Below, in pieces: positions 63,301 through 64,000 of a stretch of DNA of 64,000 nucleotides. Within the stretch, counting starts at the first letter, position 1, and each line of letters begins with the position of its first letter. Location: assembly GCF_002777975.1 (NCBI RefSeq), contig NZ_NGVS01000031.1:563-64562 (forward strand). The letters run 5' to 3'. This DNA comes from Shewanella carassii. Lineage in GTDB: Bacteria; Pseudomonadota; Gammaproteobacteria; Enterobacterales; Shewanellaceae. The position numbers and the translations under genes are program-made. The notes beneath the pieces were generated by a model, which did no database searches, was not told the DNA's origin, and saw only the letters and a program-made list of their open reading frames with translations.

Positions 63301-64000
63301 ATGAAAAAATCTACTCTGTTTATCATGGGTGCTGTGGCCGCAATGACAGCTCAGGCCCAGGCCGAGAATCTGCCCGATCGCCAGGCGCAACTGCCATCAT
63401 CACCCAAGGTGCAAGGGCAGGAATATCTGATCCCCAGACCACTGGATGCGATTCCGGCCGGCGCCTTTGGTGATAAGGTGCGTCAGGGCTATCAGTTGTT
63501 CGTCAATACTCAGCAACTGCGCGATAAATACGTCGGCAATGAGCTGAACTGTGTCAACTGCCATATGGATGCCGGCCGTAAGCCCAACGCTTCTCCTATC
63601 TGGGGCGCTTATTTTGCTTATCCTGCCTATCGGAAGAAGAACGACAAGGTCAACAGCTTCGAAGAGCGTATTCAGGGCTGTTTCACCTACTCAATGAACG
63701 GCAAGGCGCCAGAGAGCGGCAGCCCTGAGTTGGTGGCCTTGTCTGCCTATGCCTATTGGCTTGGGGTTGGTGGCTTGATGGATCAATACGGTGTCAAAGG
63801 CGAAGTGCCTGAACTGGCCGATGCCGAGCTTATCAAGGGCGGCAAACGGGAAGACTTCCCCATCCCTGAAGCCATTAAGCAGCAGTTGACGGTAGAGCAA
63901 CGCGCCAATCTGCCGGGCCGGGGTTACCCTTCAATACCCAAACCTGAATTGGCTTATGATCCGGCCCGCGGTGAGCAGGTTTATCAGGCTCATTGCCAGG
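63301..64000 (+). CDS. tsdA: Thiosulfate dehydrogenase/tetrathionate reductase TsdA (cut by window end)
   Basis: An open frame from ATG 63301 (AAGGACGCAGC upstream) runs off the window after about 233 codons. It has a signal peptide (about 1-21, ending AQA), a first heme motif CVNCH (84-88) and RIQGCFTYSMNG, whose Cys (127) matches the unusual cysteine heme ligand of TsdA. The last visible residues, HCQ, begin what should be the second CxxCH. TsdA couples two thiosulfate to tetrathionate reversibly, so it may act in either direction. The frame is not complete here. Confidence 0.88.
   Translation, partial: MKKSTLFIMGAVAAMTAQAQAENLPDRQAQLPSSPKVQGQEYLIPRPLDAIPAGAFGDKVRQGYQLFVNTQQLRDKYVGNELNCVNCHMDAGRKPNASPIWGAYFAYPAYRKKNDKVNSFEERIQGCFTYSMNGKAPESGSPELVALSAYAYWLGVGGLMDQYGVKGEVPELADAELIKGGKREDFPIPEAIKQQLTVEQRANLPGRGYPSIPKPELAYDPARGEQVYQAHCQ

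Overview
The window reads as a chromosomal segment of a Shewanella species with fairly high GC (an S. algae- or S. amazonensis-like genome by impression; GC was not computed). The evidence is the gene content: a periplasmic [FeFe] hydrogenase with the hydGXEF maturation order known from S. oneidensis, an octaheme tetrathionate reductase cluster, a psrABC thiosulfate/polysulfide reductase, a TtrSR/ThsSR-type sensor pair, RAYT-type repeat transposase debris, a lysine-riboswitch-controlled NhaC-type transporter and the metJ/metBL/metF cluster. No tRNA, rRNA, CRISPR array, prophage or complete insertion sequence was seen.

Layout. 0-1.3 kb: an AT-rich orphan gene, short direct repeats and a broken REP-associated tyrosine transposase (RAYT). 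1.3-6.0 kb: a TolC/HlyD/two-permease export operon without its own ATPase. 6.0-12.6 kb (minus): hydrogenase hydA-hydB-cytochrome b, then hydG-hydX-hydE-hydF behind an intercistronic terminator. 12.9-19.8 kb: housekeeping and quality control (lipoprotein, darP, pmbA, a solute-binding protein, arfA with a terminator inside its coding region, rimO, a SIMPL-domain protein). 19.9-21.9 kb: lysine riboswitch and LysW-type transporter. 21.9-24.2 kb (minus): a YibH/YibI-like pair and an acetyltransferase. 24.3-30.6 kb (minus): a full urease operon ureDABCEFG with an AraC-type regulator upstream. 30.7-36.8 kb: a PhoD-like phosphatase, a RegB/RegA redox two-component system and a TonB-dependent receptor.

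37-49 kb is a sulfur-respiration island: sensor kinase and regulator of the TtrSR/ThsSR kind, a MOT1-like molybdate permease, octaheme tetrathionate reductase with a DUF3373 outer-membrane-type protein and a monoheme cytochrome (minus), and divergently psrABC (plus). The two reductase operons share one 557-bp control region. 49-57.7 kb: a TraF-like barrel, a TauE-family exporter and the methionine genes metJ, metB, metL and metF, with MetJ operators before metB and metF. Between metL and metF lies about 1.5 kb of non-coding mosaic repeats related to the DNA that follows the RAYT remnant at the start of the window. 57.7-62.4 kb: a chemotaxis receptor and a SlyA-like regulator with its own operator, driving an HlyD/DUF2955 export pair. 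The window ends with tsdB and a truncated tsdA (thiosulfate dehydrogenase/tetrathionate reductase).

The common theme is anaerobic respiration: H2 turnover, tetrathionate and thiosulfate chemistry (tsdBA, otr, psrABC), molybdenum uptake and redox sensing (RegBA). Function calls rest on reading motifs in the translated sequence; no database search was run.
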